NCBI RefSeq assembly: GCF_947502445.1 | Contig: NZ_CANMZW010000005.1 | Coordinates: 1 to 64,000, forward strand | Direction: 5' to 3' | DNA: 64,000 nucleotides | DNA from: an uncultured Brevibacillus sp. | Lineage (GTDB): Bacteria; Bacillota; Bacilli; Brevibacillales; Brevibacillaceae | Shown: positions 49,057-58,405 of the stretch, piece after piece | Layout of the letters: each line of letters starts with the position of its first letter | Numbering within the stretch: position 1 is the stretch's first letter | Notes under the pieces: model-generated | Told to the model about the DNA's origin: nothing | What the model saw: the letters and a program-made list of their open reading frames with translations, nothing else | Database searches by the model: none | Position numbers and translations under genes: made by a program

Positions 49057-49239
49057 TCAGTGAAGGATCGATCCAAGTATATCTCGTACTTCGTTTAGTT
49101 CACCCTCAGGCACGAGAATCTCGTATTGCTTCGAGACCTTTGCCTCACGAACCTTTACCAAAAATCCTTCATCTGTCAAACGTTGCTGTATCCGTTCTGC
49201 GATTCTAGCACTAGGAGCGATGTAGATGACAGTCCACAT
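49057..49239 (-). CDS. Conserved small protein before accD
   Basis: 60 residues from ATG at 49239 behind GGGGGAAG. Fold looks like an alpha-beta ferredoxin-type: [50 protein letters not shown]. No catalytic motif. It sits immediately upstream of accD in the same direction and probably belongs to that operon. Small proteins of this type near accD are seen in related spore formers; the function is not known to me. Confidence 0.75.
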   Translation of the reverse strand: MWTVIYIAPSARIAERIQQRLTDEGFLVKVREAKVSKQYEILVPEGELNEVRDILGSILH

Positions 49240-49321
49240 GCGAAAAACTTCCCCCATTCATCGTCCAATACAGGTCTGCATCATCATATCACAGCGCCTG
49301 CGCCCCTCGCAAATAGGGAAA

Positions 49322-49996
49322 TCAGAGTTTGCTATTCTCCAGATGGTGCCTCATTCTTTCAACGGCCACGTTGACATTTCCTTCTCGAATTGCCTCCATG
49401 ATTTGACGATGCTCCATCACTGCTGTGCGTGCTCTGCCTTCTCGAGACAACGATTCAATCCTTACACTGTTGCTGTACTCAACCAAGGGTGTCCAAATGC
49501 GATGCAGGATCGAATTGCGGCTGGAACGACAGATGACACGATGAAACTGGTAATCTTCCTCTGTTGGCACCTCGCCACTCTCTACCCGTTCCTCAGCAAT
49601 TGCCAAAATGCGTTCCATTTCCTCAAAATGCTTGTCAGTCGCCCGTCTACAGGCAAGCCGAACCGCATCCAGCTCCAGCATCCGGCGCATCTCGATCAAG
49701 TCCTTCTTCGTTTTAGCATCTCGCAAAATGAAAAAGCCGAGTATATCAATCAAGCGATTATGCCTGTAATGCTTGAGAAATGTGCCTTCCCCGCGTCGGG
49801 TTTCGATCAGTCCGAGTAGCTCTAGCGCCCGGAGTGCTTCCCGTACGGAGGAACGACCCGCCCCCAGCTTCTCCGACAATTCTCGCTCGGAGGGAAGCTT
49901 GTCACCTGGCCGCAAGTTTTGCTCCTGAATAATCTCGTGAATTTGCAGGAGAATTCCTTCGTATACCTTTCGAGATTGGGTAGAGTCGAGCACCAT
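49322..49996 (-). CDS. GntR family regulator, FadR subfamily (FCD domain)
   Basis: 224 residues. N-terminal winged helix with LPSERELSEKLGAGRSSVRE and ALRALELLGLIETRRGEGTF, then a helical FCD ligand domain with the metal residues in RMLELDAVRLACRRA, DYQFHRVICRSSRN and MEHRQIMEAI. Start at 49996 or at the GTG next to it; AGGAGG lies just before. It sits between the malic enzyme and accD, and a FadR-type TGGTCTGACCA palindrome precedes the malic enzyme gene, so it probably senses an organic acid and controls this region. Confidence 0.9.
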   Translation of the reverse strand: MVLDSTQSRKVYEGILLQIHEIIQEQNLRPGDKLPSERELSEKLGAGRSSVREALRALELLGLIETRRGEGTFLKHYRHNRLIDILGFFILRDAKTKKDLIEMRRMLELDAVRLACRRATDKHFEEMERILAIAEERVESGEVPTEEDYQFHRVICRSSRNSILHRIWTPLVEYSNSVRIESLSREGRARTAVMEHRQIMEAIREGNVNVAVERMRHHLENSKL

Positions 49997-50089
49997 GATC
50001 CTCCTCATTACTACCTAGTGTGAAGTGAAGCACCCCCCGAGGACGACCACTGCCTTTTCGCCTTCGGAGGGTACGACTACACGCTCATC

Positions 50090-51337
50090 CTACACTTGTT
50101 GATAGGAAATGGCAGCCAATCTGTTTGTTTTAGCCTTTACTTCTTCTGGATCGATCGTAATGCGAGCTACTCCGGAATCCATTGCTGCTTTGGCAACAGC
50201 AGCAGCTACATTCGGTGCTACACGCGCGTCGAATGGCGCAGGGATTACTTTATCAGAGGAAAGCTCTTCTGGAGTAATCAGATCAGCGATTGCGTAGACA
50301 GCTGCAAGCTTCATCGCTTCGTTGATTTCGGTTGCACGTGTATCAAGCGCTCCACGGAAAATTCCAGGGAAAGCCAGGACATTGTTTACTTGGTTAGGGA
50401 AGTCGGAACGACCTGTACCCACTACGGCTGCACCAGCAGCTTTTGCTTCCTCAGGCATAATTTCCGGTGTAGGGTTTGCCATTGCAAAAATGATAGCATC
50501 ACGGTTCATGGTGCGAACCATCTCTTGTGTAACTGCACCAGCAACGGATACGCCGATGAAAACATCCGCACCCTTCATTGCATCAGCCAGATCACCTTGC
50601 AGCTTGCTACGGTTTGTGATCTTTGCCATTTCTTCCTTCACTGGATTCATACCAAATTCGCGGCCTTCATACACAATACCTTTTGTATCGCACATGATCA
50701 CTTCTTTTACGCCCATGGAAATCAAAAGTTTCATGATCGCGATTCCGGCAGCACCTGCACCGTTTGCTACCACACGAATGTCTTCCAGCTTTTTGTCAAC
50801 CACGCGCAATGCGTTGATGAGGCCCGCTGCTGTTACGATCGCAGTACCGTGCTGGTCATCGTGGAAAATAGGAATATTCGTTTCGCGCTTCAGGCGCTCT
50901 TCTACTTCAAAGCACGCTGGAGCAGCGATATCTTCCAGATTTACGCCACCAAAGGTAGGCTCCAGAAGCTTCACTGTTTCCACGATTTTATCTACGTCTG
51001 TTGTATTCAAGCAGATCGGGAATGCATCCACACCTGCAAAGGATTTAAACAGAACCGCTTTTCCTTCCATAACCGGCATAGCTGCTTCCGGACCGATGTT
51101 GCCAAGACCAAGCACAGCCGTTCCATCGCTGACTACAGCTACCAGGTTACCTTTCATCGTATAATCGTAAACTTTAGACTTGTCGTCAAAAATCTCTTTG
51201 CATGGCTCTGCAACCCCAGGAGAATAGGCAAGACTTAAATCGTAAGCATTGCGAACTGGTACCTTGGTCACTGCCTCCAGTTTCCCCTGATGTTTGCTAT
51301 GAAGCGCGAGGGCTTCCTCTCTCAGATTGGACATCAT
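50090..51337 (-). CDS. NAD(P)-dependent malic enzyme
   Basis: 415 residues, short bacterial type without a phosphotransacetylase domain. VRNAYDLSLAYSPGVAEPC, FPICLNTTDVDKIVETVK, FHDDQHGTAIVTAAGLINAL (metal aspartates, Lys region) and the NAD loop VANGAGAAGIAIMKLL. Decarboxylates malate to pyruvate. It corresponds to B. subtilis YtsJ, found next to dnaE and accDA. Start chosen at ATG 51337 behind GGAG; the next ATG is equally possible. Confidence 0.94.
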   Translation of the reverse strand: MMSNLREEALALHSKHQGKLEAVTKVPVRNAYDLSLAYSPGVAEPCKEIFDDKSKVYDYTMKGNLVAVVSDGTAVLGLGNIGPEAAMPVMEGKAVLFKSFAGVDAFPICLNTTDVDKIVETVKLLEPTFGGVNLEDIAAPACFEVEERLKRETNIPIFHDDQHGTAIVTAAGLINALRVVDKKLEDIRVVANGAGAAGIAIMKLLISMGVKEVIMCDTKGIVYEGREFGMNPVKEEMAKITNRSKLQGDLADAMKGADVFIGVSVAGAVTQEMVRTMNRDAIIFAMANPTPEIMPEEAKAAGAAVVGTGRSDFPNQVNNVLAFPGIFRGALDTRATEINEAMKLAAVYAIADLITPEELSSDKVIPAPFDARVAPNVAAAVAKAAMDSGVARITIDPEEVKAKTNRLAAISYQQV

Positions 51338-51417
51338 AACCACTCCATTTCACGTTTATCTGTTCTATGATTGCTTGAGAGCCCATGTATTCCAAAAGAA
51401 AAACACTGAACCCACCT

Positions 51418-51434
51418 AAGTGGTCTGACCACTT
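51418..51434 (-). promoter_or_regulatory. FadR/GntR-type operator before the malic enzyme gene
   Basis: AAGTGGTCTGACCACTT, a perfect 17-bp palindrome with the TGGT-N3-ACCA core of FadR/PdhR-type regulators, 81-97 bases before the start codon. The regulator encoded just downstream is the likely ligand. Confidence 0.7.
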
Positions 51435-51501
51435 TTTAAGTTATGAGTTCAATATATAGCAAAACCCATTCTCCTGTAAACCTGCCGAAAACGGCGAAAA
51501 A

Positions 51502-51524
51502 GGGAGGACATTCCTCATCCTCCC
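51502..51524 (-). terminator. Terminator of dnaE
   Basis: GGGAGGA / TCCTCCC stem, then TTTTT on the minus strand; overlaps the dnaE stop codon. Confidence 0.85.
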
Positions 51525-54500
51525 CAATTTATGGGCAATTCTTTCAAAATTACGCTGTCATGTCCCACAATATCTCGCGCTAGCTCCAAAAATGACTCGT
51601 CCACCTCTACCGAACTGTCCTTTGGCAGGCGAATTGTCTGTCTTTTCCCCTCGTAAAACAAGATAACGGGAATCGTTCCTTTTTTTTCGACAAATAAACG
51701 TTTGAGCTGTTGCAGCGTCGAATCCTGCTCCTGCGCCGGACTAATTTTGACAAAAAGAACGTTCTCGACAGTTGGCTGCGGCAGTGCTTCAGCATCCCAA
51801 AAGCGCGAGGACAACAGCTTCACGGTGTCATCCTGATGATCGATCCGGGCTTCGGCAACCACCATTCTCTCCCGTCCCAAAACTTGCGCGTACTTGGCAT
51901 ACACCTGCGGAAAGACGACAATCTCGACTTGGGCTGTTTTGTCCTCAATGGTGATGAAAGCCATCGGGTCGCCTTTTTTCGTTTGAATTCTGCGCTCTTC
52001 TGTCACCATTCCGAATACTTTTACCGTTTTGTCGCGCGACAGCTCTCCCAAGGCAGAGATGGCCGTCACCTCCGGACGATTCGCCACGTGAGCAAATTGA
52101 TCAAGCGGATGCCCTGAAATATACACACCGAGAAGTTCACGCTCTTCTTTCAGCTGTTGGGGATGAGAGAGAGGCGGCACTTCTGGATATTCAGCCGGAA
52201 CGCGTACAGGGGCTGCCCCCTCTTGTCCTGCGAACAGATCGAGCTGATTGGCGTTTCGCTCAATTCTCTTGCTGTTTGCTTTTCCAACCGCTTCGTCCAA
52301 AAGCAGCAGCAGCTGGCTACGATGGCCTGGCAAACTGTCCAGAGCGCCGCAAAGCGTCAGCGATTCAACGACACGTCTGTTTACCAGACGCGCATCAACC
52401 CTCGCACAAAAATCAAACACATCGCGGTACGGCCTATCCTCTCGCTCGCTTACGATTGACTCAATCGCGCCGTAGCCTACGTTTTTCACAGCGGCAAGCC
52501 CAAAGCGGATTGCGTTTTGCTCTACGGTAAACATAGCCTCGCTCTTGTTGACATCAGGTCCCAGCACCGTAAGACGCAATCTCCGCGCTTCCTCTGTGTA
52601 TTCAGCAATCCGCGTCTGGCTGCCGATCGACAGAGACAAGAGAGCTGCCATAAAGGCGAGCGGATAATTAGCTTTTAAGTAAGCCATCTGATAAGAGATG
52701 ATCGCATACGCGACGGAATGGGCTTTGTTAAAGCCATAATCAGCAAAGCGCACAATGAGATCGTATACCTGATTGCCCAGCTCTGCCCCATGACCTTGGC
52801 GTACGCATCCTGCTACAAACTTCTCCCGCTGCTCGGCCAGTAGTTCTCTTTTCTTTTTCCCGACCGCACGCCGCAAAATATCTGCTTCTCCCAGGCTAAA
52901 TCCAGCGAGCGTAGAGGAAATTTGCATGATTTGCTCCTGATAAATCATGAAGCCGTGCGTGTCTTTGAGAATCGGCTCCAATATCGGGTGCGCGAATTTC
53001 ACCTCGCTCTGGCCGTGCTTGGCTGCGATGTATTGTGGAATAATCTCCATAGGTCCCGGGCGGTACAGGGCCAGCACTGCGATAATATCGTCCAGCGTCG
53101 TCGGCTTTAAATCTCGAAGCACATGGCGCATCCCGGATGACTCCAGTTGAAACACACCCGTGGTTTCACCGCGAGTAAGCATTTGGAAGGTACGGGCATC
53201 ATCAGTCGGTATGTTTTCCAGGTCCAAATCCGTTCCCTGCTCGCTCAGATGGCGCAAGGTCTCCTGAATAATCGTCAGGTTGCGCAGCCCGAGAAAGTCC
53301 ATTTTCAGAAGACCGACCTCTTCCAAAATCTCCATCGGATACTGGGTCAAGGCCAGACCTTCATTTCCCGTCTGCAAAGGAACGTACTGCGTCAGCGGTT
53401 CACGTGAGATGACCACCCCAGCCGCATGGGTAGACGCGTGCCGCGGAAGTCCTTCTACCCCTTTGGCAGTTTCGATCAGCTTGGCTGCCTGCTTGTTTTC
53501 CGCACAAAGCTTGCCGATATCGGGATTTTGTTGCATCGCCCGATCAATCGTCATTCCCGGAGACTGAGGAATCATTTTGGCGACACGGTCGATCAGACCC
53601 AGAGAGAGTCCAAGCGCTCGTCCTACATCGCGCACTGCTGCTCGCGCTGCCATCGTTCCGAAGGTGATAATTTGTGCCACACGGTCATGCCCGTACTTAC
53701 GTGCCACATACTGGATCACCTCGTCACGGCGCTCCACGGAAAAATCAATATCGATATCGGGCATCGTGACCCGTTCAGGATTGAGAAACCTCTCAAAAAG
53801 CAAATGATAGCGCATTGGATCAACATTTGTAATCCGAAGCACATAGGCTACCAGACTGCCTGCTGCCGAGCCTCTGCCCGGACCTGTCGGAATACCATGC
53901 TCATGTGCGTATCGCATGAAATCCCACACAATCAAAAAGTAATCTGTAAAGCCGGTTCCTGTAATGATGGACAGCTCATGATCGAGCCTTTTTTGTACTT
54001 GTGGGGTAATCTCTCCATACCGCTCGATGCAGCCCTTTTCACAGAGCTCGCGCAAGAACGTCGTCGAATCTTGCCTGACAGCCAAGGGGAATTCCGGCAA
54101 AATGTGAGCCCCTAACGACAACTCCAGCTGACACCGCTCTGCGATTGCAGCTGTGTTTGTGAGTGCTTCCGGAGCATAGGCAAACAGTGTTGCCATCTCC
54201 TCTGCCGTTTTCAAGTAATATTGATCGGTTTCATAGCGAAATCGATTTTCTTCATCAACCGTTTTGCCTTCCCCAATGGCAAGTAAAATATCGTGCTGCT
54301 GATGTTCTTCCTTATATAAGTAATGAACGTTGTTGGTCACAACGATCGGGATGCCTGTCTCTTGGCCGAGCTTTGCCAGACGCGTATTCAGCCTACGTTC
54401 GATCTCCAGACCGTGATCCTGTAGCTCCAAATAAAAGTGGTCAGGTCCAAATACGGAACGATACCACATCGCCTTCTCTCTGGCTTCCTCTGCTTCGCCC

Positions 54501-54946
54501 GCAAGCAAGTGCCGTGCTACTTCCCCTTCTCGACAAGCGCTAAGAGCGATCAGCCCATCAGTGTGACGGGAGAGCACTTCTTTATTCAGGCGCGGGATAA
54601 TGTAGTTTCCATCTGTACCAGCGATCGTCGCCAGCTTCAACAAATTTTTGTAGCCTTGCTCGTTTTTGGCCAGTACGACCAGATGGCTAGGAGCAGGTGC
54701 ATGGCGAACGCGATCCTGCAGGTTGCCTTCGATCAGGTACAGCTCCATTCCGATAATCGGCTTGATCCCTTTTTCCAGACAAGCTTTATAAAACGGCACT
54801 GCGCCATACAAATTGGCGTGATCGGTAATCGCCAGTGCCTGCATTCCCAGCTCAGCCGCTCTCTCCACCAGTGCGTCAATACGAGCCGCTCCATCTAACA
54901 AGCTATATTCTGTATGAACATGCAAATGAACAAAGGAGGTCATCAT
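51515..54946 (-). CDS. dnaE: DNA polymerase III alpha subunit DnaE
   Basis: 1143 residues, DnaE type (not PolC, no internal exonuclease). PHP domain FVHLHVHTEYSLLDGA at the start, palm with the catalytic aspartates in MPDIDIDFSVERRDEV (about residue 395), HhH region in the last third and OB fold TVKVFGMVTEERRIQTKKGD. In Firmicutes DnaE extends RNA primers before PolC takes over. Conserved place upstream of the malic enzyme and acc genes. Confidence 0.97.
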   Translation of the reverse strand: MMTSFVHLHVHTEYSLLDGAARIDALVERAAELGMQALAITDHANLYGAVPFYKACLEKGIKPIIGMELYLIEGNLQDRVRHAPAPSHLVVLAKNEQGYKNLLKLATIAGTDGNYIIPRLNKEVLSRHTDGLIALSACREGEVARHLLAGEAEEAREKAMWYRSVFGPDHFYLELQDHGLEIERRLNTRLAKLGQETGIPIVVTNNVHYLYKEEHQQHDILLAIGEGKTVDEENRFRYETDQYYLKTAEEMATLFAYAPEALTNTAAIAERCQLELSLGAHILPEFPLAVRQDSTTFLRELCEKGCIERYGEITPQVQKRLDHELSIITGTGFTDYFLIVWDFMRYAHEHGIPTGPGRGSAAGSLVAYVLRITNVDPMRYHLLFERFLNPERVTMPDIDIDFSVERRDEVIQYVARKYGHDRVAQIITFGTMAARAAVRDVGRALGLSLGLIDRVAKMIPQSPGMTIDRAMQQNPDIGKLCAENKQAAKLIETAKGVEGLPRHASTHAAGVVISREPLTQYVPLQTGNEGLALTQYPMEILEEVGLLKMDFLGLRNLTIIQETLRHLSEQGTDLDLENIPTDDARTFQMLTRGETTGVFQLESSGMRHVLRDLKPTTLDDIIAVLALYRPGPMEIIPQYIAAKHGQSEVKFAHPILEPILKDTHGFMIYQEQIMQISSTLAGFSLGEADILRRAVGKKKRELLAEQREKFVAGCVRQGHGAELGNQVYDLIVRFADYGFNKAHSVAYAIISYQMAYLKANYPLAFMAALLSLSIGSQTRIAEYTEEARRLRLTVLGPDVNKSEAMFTVEQNAIRFGLAAVKNVGYGAIESIVSEREDRPYRDVFDFCARVDARLVNRRVVESLTLCGALDSLPGHRSQLLLLLDEAVGKANSKRIERNANQLDLFAGQEGAAPVRVPAEYPEVPPLSHPQQLKEERELLGVYISGHPLDQFAHVANRPEVTAISALGELSRDKTVKVFGMVTEERRIQTKKGDPMAFITIEDKTAQVEIVVFPQVYAKYAQVLGRERMVVAEARIDHQDDTVKLLSSRFWDAEALPQPTVENVLFVKISPAQEQDSTLQQLKRLFVEKKGTIPVILFYEGKRQTIRLPKDSSVEVDESFLELARDIVGHDSVILKELPINWGG

Positions 54947-55108
54947 GTTCTTCCTCTCTGTTATCGCTTACGAATCGTTATTTTTACTCACTCCTTTCTA
55001 TTATAGCGGAAAGTCCAACAAGTATGGGGAAATAAGAACGAATGTTCCTTGGATCATTTGACCATTCTCCCCCTCATTTGGTAGGATAATACGAGATTGC
55101 TAGAGAGG

Positions 55109-55438
55109 ATGAATCCGTATATGTGGTCAGCTATTTATATGACCGGCGTTCTCGCTACACTGGTTGCCAGCGTCTATTTCAGCATGCATGCCCGCAGACG
55201 GGGTATCCATCCGTTGGAATCCCGTATGACTCTGGGGAAAATGAATGTCGCTTTGGGTATTTTGGTTAGCTTGTTTGGCCTCAATCAATTCACATTCGAG
55301 ACGTTGGATACGATCCGCATCGTTGTCGCCCTGATCATGCTGGTTGTAGGCGTCATCAATCTATTTTTGGGAACCCGCAATTATTTTCGTTACCGCACAG
55401 CTTGGCAGGCAGAGCTGAAAAAAGAAAAGCTGACCTAA
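55109..55438 (+). CDS. YtpI-like membrane protein
   Basis: 109 residues; start uncertain among three near codons. Three hydrophobic helices: MWSAIYMTGVLATLVASVYF, KMNVALGILVSLFGLNQF and IVVALIMLVVGVINLFLGT, with a basic tail YRTAWQAELKKEKL. Fits the YtpI family by length, helices and position near dnaE. Function unknown. Confidence 0.8.
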   Translation: MNPYMWSAIYMTGVLATLVASVYFSMHARRRGIHPLESRMTLGKMNVALGILVSLFGLNQFTFETLDTIRIVVALIMLVVGVINLFLGTRNYFRYRTAWQAELKKEKLT

Positions 55439-55462
55439 TGTAAGGGAATGAAGATAAATAAA

Positions 55463-55502
55463 ATGGCGTGCGAACCGTTTTTGTTCTGGCACGCCATTTT
55501 TT
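55463..55502 (+). terminator. Terminator of the YtpI-like gene
   Basis: AATGGCGTGC / GCACGCCATT stem followed by TTTTT. Confidence 0.9.
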
Positions 55503-55562
55503 TCTTTCTTGTTTTTTTAGCTGCAAGATGAAATCAGGCTTCATATCCTTTATAATACGAAG

Positions 55563-55777
55563 CATACACGAGTTTGAGGGGGTGTATCGATTGGTAACGA
55601 CTTCTGGTTTGCCAGATACTGCAGCGTCTCATGCAAAGCCCAGGATTTAGAGAGGCGATACTTTGCATGAGGTGGAGATTGACCCTAACAATCGCCTAAA
55701 TGAGCATATCTCATTTCTATTTCTGTAGGCTTTGCACCTTATTTCTTTTTTTATTCAAGAATAAGGAGCTGGCAGAA
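55563..55777 (+). ncRNA. Structured leader before the CD3324-family gene
   Basis: After a TATAAT (55551-55556) come a TCTGG-TTTG-CCAGA hairpin, a perfect 11-bp pair CTCATGCAAAG / CTTTGCATGAG (55628-55638 with 55661-55671), and AGGCGAT in its loop, which can pair with ATCGCCT further on. The two pairings form a pseudoknot or exclude each other, as in riboswitches or attenuators. No known class recognised. Confidence 0.4.
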
Positions 55778-56041
55778 GTGAAATATGTAAAAGCAACCGC
55801 TATTTTGCCTGAAACACTGATCGCTGAAATTCAAAAGTATGTACAAGGCGAAGCCATATATATACCAAAACCAGAGGCAACGTATCAAAAATGGGGTACA
55901 CGATCTGGAGGAAGAAAGCTACTTGATGACAGAAATCGCAAAATCAAGCATTTGTTTCAAAATGGCAGCACCATCGCCCAATTGGCCGAGGACTACTTCC
56001 TCTCCGTTGAAACGATTAAAAAAATCGTTTACGCCAAATAA
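55778..56041 (+). CDS. CD3324-family small protein with a C-terminal HTH
   Basis: 87 residues from GTG at 55778 with AAGGAG nine bases upstream. MKYVKATAILPETLIAEIQK, YVQGEAIYIPKPEATYQKWG, TRSGGRKLLDDRN, then a helix-turn-helix like the Mor activator: GSTIAQLAEDYFLSVETIKK. Widely spread in Firmicutes; probably binds DNA. No operon partner. Confidence 0.88.
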   Translation: MKYVKATAILPETLIAEIQKYVQGEAIYIPKPEATYQKWGTRSGGRKLLDDRNRKIKHLFQNGSTIAQLAEDYFLSVETIKKIVYAK

Positions 56042-56514
56042 TTTCGTCACACAAAAGCAGCACAGATAATCTGAAATCACAGATTGTCCGTGCTGTTTTT
56101 TGTGTAAACCAAGTTCTTTTATGCCTTTAATTGTTCCCAGCCCTAAAAACCGCCGGTGGACCCCAACAGCTGGCCGAGGAAAAAGGAGAAAAAAGCGAGA
56201 GCTCTTTGGGACTTCCCCCAGGCGCAATGGAAAAAACGAAACACGCCTTAAGCGTCCACCTCTGAACAGCCCCACTGAACCCGCCACTTTGGACGCGGGT
56301 TTTGTTTTTGGAGTGGAGCCGAGCAGGGATGACCCCCACGCTAATTCCCAAGAAGCTGGAGCGTTTTCTCCTTTTTCCTCCCCACCACACCAGCCCTCCG
56401 ACGGAGGTCTTTCCCCCACCCAGTATGCCGAGTTTGTTTCCTACTCATCCTCTACATTTCCTTCCCATCCGGTCTCAACTACAATAAGGATAGGAAAAAA
56501 CAGAGGTGATCATC
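56042..56514. other. Gap with structured repeat copy C
   Basis: 473 bp. Apart from the repeat at 56176-56380 it has the FusB-type gene's own signals at its end (AGAGGTGATCATC). The frames present in both directions follow the repeat arms and are not credible genes. A small hairpin with T-run near 56070-56105 may end the CD3324-family transcript. Confidence 0.6.
56176..56380 (-). repeat. Structured repeat element, copy C
   Basis: 205 bp, same orientation as copy B. End arms GAGGAAAAAGGAGAAA are perfect complements and differ from copy A by a change present on both sides. The inner arm GGAAAAAACGAAAC (56229-56242) pairs with 56298-56310 using one G-U pair. GCGTCCA / TGGACGC is conserved. It lies 21 kb from copies A and B. 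Confidence 0.85.
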
Positions 56515-57159
56515 ATGGAACCGTTTATCAAAAGTCACGAATACAACTTCATCAAAGCGCAAGTACAAGCCGTGATCAACGGACATGCCAATAGCAGCGA
56601 TCGTTCCGTTCTCCATGCATTAAAAGATATGGCAAAAGAAAAAGTATTTCAGCTGTTTCCAGACCTGACCGAGGAACAAAAGCAGCTTCTTGGCCCCATC
56701 CATCACATCGAAGACCGGACTCAGTCGAAAAAACTGCTTGCGGAGCTATCTCCATACGTCATCCCGTTTCGAGTCGTAACCGAGCAAGCGTTGAAAAAGC
56801 TGTTTCCAAAGGTGAAGAAGCTAAAAGCTCCCAAGGCTGACGAGATCGATTGGAAGGAGCTTTCTTACCTGGGCTGGTTTGATGAAGGCTCTTCCAGAAA
56901 GTACATCGTCACCCATTTGGACAACAAGCTCGTCGGCGTACACGGGACTTTTACCAGCATGAATCAGAAGGGCGTTTGTGCAATATGCAACGACTTTGCC
57001 GACCTGGGGATGTTTGTCGCGGACATCAAAGCCTCCGGTGACGGAGCGTATCTAAAAAAAGGCAACTATATATGCGAGGATAGCCAGCAGTGCAATCGCA
57101 ATATAACAGTCCTAGACAAACTACATGATTTTGTCCGCACCATGCAGATTCAAAAATAA
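56515..57159 (+). CDS. FusB-type elongation factor G-binding protein
   Basis: 214 residues from ATG at 56515 behind AGAGGTG, close to the 213 residues of FusB. N-terminal helical domain (IKSHEYNFIKAQVQAVINGH), then a treble-clef zinc domain with CAICNDF and CEDSQQCNRNITV. FusB proteins pull EF-G off the ribosome and so protect from fusidic acid; chromosomal relatives are common in Firmicutes. Zinc cysteines are intact. Confidence 0.9.
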   Translation: MEPFIKSHEYNFIKAQVQAVINGHANSSDRSVLHALKDMAKEKVFQLFPDLTEEQKQLLGPIHHIEDRTQSKKLLAELSPYVIPFRVVTEQALKKLFPKVKKLKAPKADEIDWKELSYLGWFDEGSSRKYIVTHLDNKLVGVHGTFTSMNQKGVCAICNDFADLGMFVADIKASGDGAYLKKGNYICEDSQQCNRNITVLDKLHDFVRTMQIQK

Positions 57160-57161
57160 AA

Positions 57162-57200
57162 AAAACGGCGTACGAACTGTTTTTGGTTCGAACGCCGTTT
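57162..57200. terminator. Bidirectional terminator
   Basis: AAACGGCGT-CGAAC / GTTCG-ACGCCGTTT between the FusB-type gene and ygeY, with A and T runs. Confidence 0.9.
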
Positions 57201-57205
57201 CTGTT

Positions 57206-58387
57206 TTACACCTGACGAATAAGCTTCGTGTAAAATTTGCAGGCTTCTACAATCTGGGTTACCTCGCAGCTTTCATTGGTCATATGCGCGAGCTTGTAAT
57301 CTCCTGGCCCAAAGCCGATTGTCGGGATGCCCATACTGACAGGAGTTACTGCATTTGTACCGAAATCCCAATAATCGTACTCCTGCGGATCAATACCAAA
57401 GGTCTGGGCATACGCTTCCTTACACGCACGAGTCAGCTCATGCTCCTCATCGATTTTCCAAGGCAGGTGGAACGGCTCATAAGTAATATCGATGCCTGTC
57501 CAGCTCTTGCGGCGAAGCGTCCCGATTTCCCAGGTGGCTTCTTTTCCTTGGATGATCCGGTCCATTTCATTTTGAATCGTCTCCTCGGTTTCGCCCAGCA
57601 CCATTCTCCGATCCAGATACACTTCACATTCCGACGGAACAGCATTCAGCGAAGCACTGACACTCGAAATTCTCGACATCACAAGCGTTCCTCTTGGTCC
57701 TTCTTTTTTCATCAGCTCTGCATTCGTCTGCTCTACCCGCTGGATGATTTCAGCCATTTCATAGATGGCATTTTTCCCTTTTTCCGGTGCAGAGCCATGA
57801 GCAGAGACGCCTTTTGTCTTGATTAAAATTTGCGCCTTGCCTTTATGTCCCAACGTTATTTTGTTATTGGACGGCTCGCAAATCACCATGTAGTCTGGTC
57901 TGAAGTCGCGCTCTTGGAACAAATGCTTCAGATTTTCCCCATCGCAATATTCCTCATCCACCGTGCACGATACATAAATCGTTTTCCCCTCACTATAGCC
58001 GGTTTGTTTTGCGAGAACACCCGCATAGATGGAGGCTGCGATCGCAGACTTCATGTCTACAGAGCCTCTGCCATAAAGTCTTCCATTTACAATCTCCGCG
58101 CGAAATGGCGGAACCTCCCACGCGTCTGGGTCATTGACCTCTACCGTATCCATATGGGAATCAAACATAATCACCTTTTCACCGTTGCCGATTCTCCCGA
58201 CGACATTGCCAATCGTGTCAATAAACACTTCATCATATTCGAGCTCAAGCATCTTTTTCTCAATCGCAGCAGCGATTTCTTTTTCCTGATCGGAGTAGCT
58301 CTGGATTCTGATCAGCTCCTGGGCAAAGGAAATCAGATCCTTTTCTGTCTCTTGCATCATCACTTCCAAGCTTTTTAGCTGTTCCAT
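57206..58387 (-). CDS. ygeY: M20 family hydrolase, YgeY type
   Basis: 393 residues. Zinc peptidase fold: FDSHMDTVEV, RGSVDMKSAIAASIYA, CTVDEEYCDGENL (catalytic Glu), MVICEPSNNKI and HMTNESCEV at the end. YgeY-family enzymes lie with ygeX in gene sets linked to selenium-dependent anaerobic purine breakdown. Exact substrate unsettled. It follows ygeX by 18 bases. Confidence 0.9.
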   Translation of the reverse strand: MEQLKSLEVMMQETEKDLISFAQELIRIQSYSDQEKEIAAAIEKKMLELEYDEVFIDTIGNVVGRIGNGEKVIMFDSHMDTVEVNDPDAWEVPPFRAEIVNGRLYGRGSVDMKSAIAASIYAGVLAKQTGYSEGKTIYVSCTVDEEYCDGENLKHLFQERDFRPDYMVICEPSNNKITLGHKGKAQILIKTKGVSAHGSAPEKGKNAIYEMAEIIQRVEQTNAELMKKEGPRGTLVMSRISSVSASLNAVPSECEVYLDRRMVLGETEETIQNEMDRIIQGKEATWEIGTLRRKSWTGIDITYEPFHLPWKIDEEHELTRACKEAYAQTFGIDPQEYDYWDFGTNAVTPVSMGIPTIGFGPGDYKLAHMTNESCEVTQIVEACKFYTKLIRQV

Positions 58388-58405
58388 CGTTTCTCTCTCC
58401 TTATT

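Noticed and set aside
50096..51238. 380-codon open frame antisense to the malic enzyme gene
   Set aside because: Cys/His-rich reverse-frame shadow without ribosome binding site.
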